Assembly: GCA_030146295.1 (NCBI GenBank)
Contig: JASLCD010000318.1
Span: forward strand, 1 to 15,625
Source: Chryseobacterium sp.
Lineage (GTDB): Bacteria > Bacteroidota > Bacteroidia > Flavobacteriales > Weeksellaceae
DNA: 15,625 nt
Reading direction: 5' to 3'
This document shows, piece by piece, positions 15,452 to 15,625 of the stretch. The position numbers were made by a program, and so were the translations under genes. The notes below the pieces were generated by a model. That model made no database searches. It was given only the letters and a program-made list of their open reading frames with translations, and was not told the DNA's origin. Each line of letters begins with the position of its first letter. The first letter of the stretch is position 1.

Positions 15452-15481
15452 CAAAGGTAAAAATATATTCCAATAAAACAA
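15452..15481 (-). promoter_or_regulatory. sodA promoter
   Basis: On the minus strand TTG (15479-15481) and TACCTTTG (15452-15459) are separated by exactly 19 bases, an ideal Bacteroidota -33/-7 pair. Transcription would start near 15445, giving a leader of about 22 bases before the sodA ATG. The -33 box lies inside the inverted repeat at 15472-15499. Confidence 0.82.
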
Positions 15482-15499
15482 CTTTATGGTTGTTTTATT
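15472..15499. repeat. 11-bp inverted repeat, likely operator
   Basis: AATAAAACAAC (15472-15482) and its exact complement GTTGTTTTATT (15489-15499) are separated by 6 bases. The half-sites lie 17 bp apart, and the left arm covers the sodA -33 box (about -27 to -54 from the predicted start). A further copy lies at 15593-15603. Confidence 0.75.
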
Positions 15500-15554
15500 T
15501 ACGAAGTGCTTTGAAAAGACAATAGATTGTAAATGTTCGATTTACCTTCGTTTT

Positions 15555-15583
15555 TTTGAGATTATAGAAAATGACTATATTTG
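15555..15583 (+). promoter_or_regulatory. Promoter of the divergent gene at the right edge
   Basis: TTTG (15555-15558) and TATATTTG (15576-15583, exact TAnnTTTG) are 17 bases apart. Transcription would start near 15590, about 28 bases before the ATG at 15618. Confidence 0.75.
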
Positions 15584-15592
15584 TTGTTGAAA

Positions 15593-15603
15593 AATAAAAC
15601 AAC
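15593..15603 (+). repeat. Third copy of the AATAAAACAAC half-site
   Basis: This is an exact 11-base copy of the left arm of the inverted repeat at 15472-15499. It lies about 4-14 bases after the predicted start of the divergent transcript, a typical repressor position. With GTTGTT at 15583-15588 it also forms a partial inverted repeat (GTTGTT-N9-AACAAC). Confidence 0.7.
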
Positions 15604-15617
15604 CTAAATATTGTCAA

Positions 15618-15625
15618 ATGAAGAA
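15618..15625 (+). CDS. Start of a divergent gene, cut by the window edge
   Basis: The ATG at 15618 lies about 28 bases after the predicted start of the promoter at 15555-15583, and only the first two codons and part of the third are visible (Met-Lys-). The product cannot be told. The shared half-site before it and the divergent sodA cluster make a regulator plausible, but this is a guess from layout only. Confidence 0.45.

Overview
The window looks like chromosome from a member of the Bacteroidota, most likely a Flavobacteriia/Weeksellaceae relative such as Chryseobacterium. This is inferred from low GC content, promoters of the Bacteroidota type (TTG or TTTG, then about 17-19 bases, then TAnnTTTG), few clear Shine-Dalgarno sequences, and a secreted protease ending in a type IX secretion (T9SS) sorting domain. 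I see no insertion sequence, phage gene or CRISPR array.

Left part (1-4440): a tRNA-Lys(UUU) with a strong terminator is followed by a GNAT acetyltransferase on the minus strand with its own terminator. Next come two tandem plus-strand paralogues (about 1350-2843 and 3013-4437). Each has an export signal with a possible lipobox, a TPR-type helical region, one membrane helix, a charged linker and a C-terminal LuxR/GerE-like helix-turn-helix. They look like one-component regulators that sense outside the cytoplasm.

Middle (4440-8250): after an AT-rich gap of more than 600 bases comes a large secreted zinc metallopeptidase. It has the site HEMGHQLGANH, a fibronectin type III module, a GEVED-like module and a T9SS type A sorting domain. 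A strong bidirectional terminator separates it from the convergent genes that follow.

Regulator/oxidoreductase part (8250-12105): a minus-strand AraC-family regulator sits just upstream of a TetX-like FAD monooxygenase, probably as one operon. The region upstream of the regulator carries repeated TTTTCCG and GTTACGG elements. On the plus strand a Crp/Fnr-like regulator precedes a ketopantoate-reductase-family enzyme and a terminator.

Right part (12164-15625, minus strand): sodA, a DUF2480-like protein and an NAD(P)H-dependent flavin reductase are tightly packed. A hairpin terminator follows, then an Alvin-type ferredoxin and an exported alpha/beta hydrolase. The sodA cluster starts from a near-perfect Bacteroidota promoter. 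That promoter overlaps an 11-bp inverted repeat, whose half-site occurs a third time just downstream of the promoter of a divergent gene that begins at the right edge. This looks like a shared operator. The set resembles an oxidative-stress/Fe-S/flavin redox module, but the combined function is inference.
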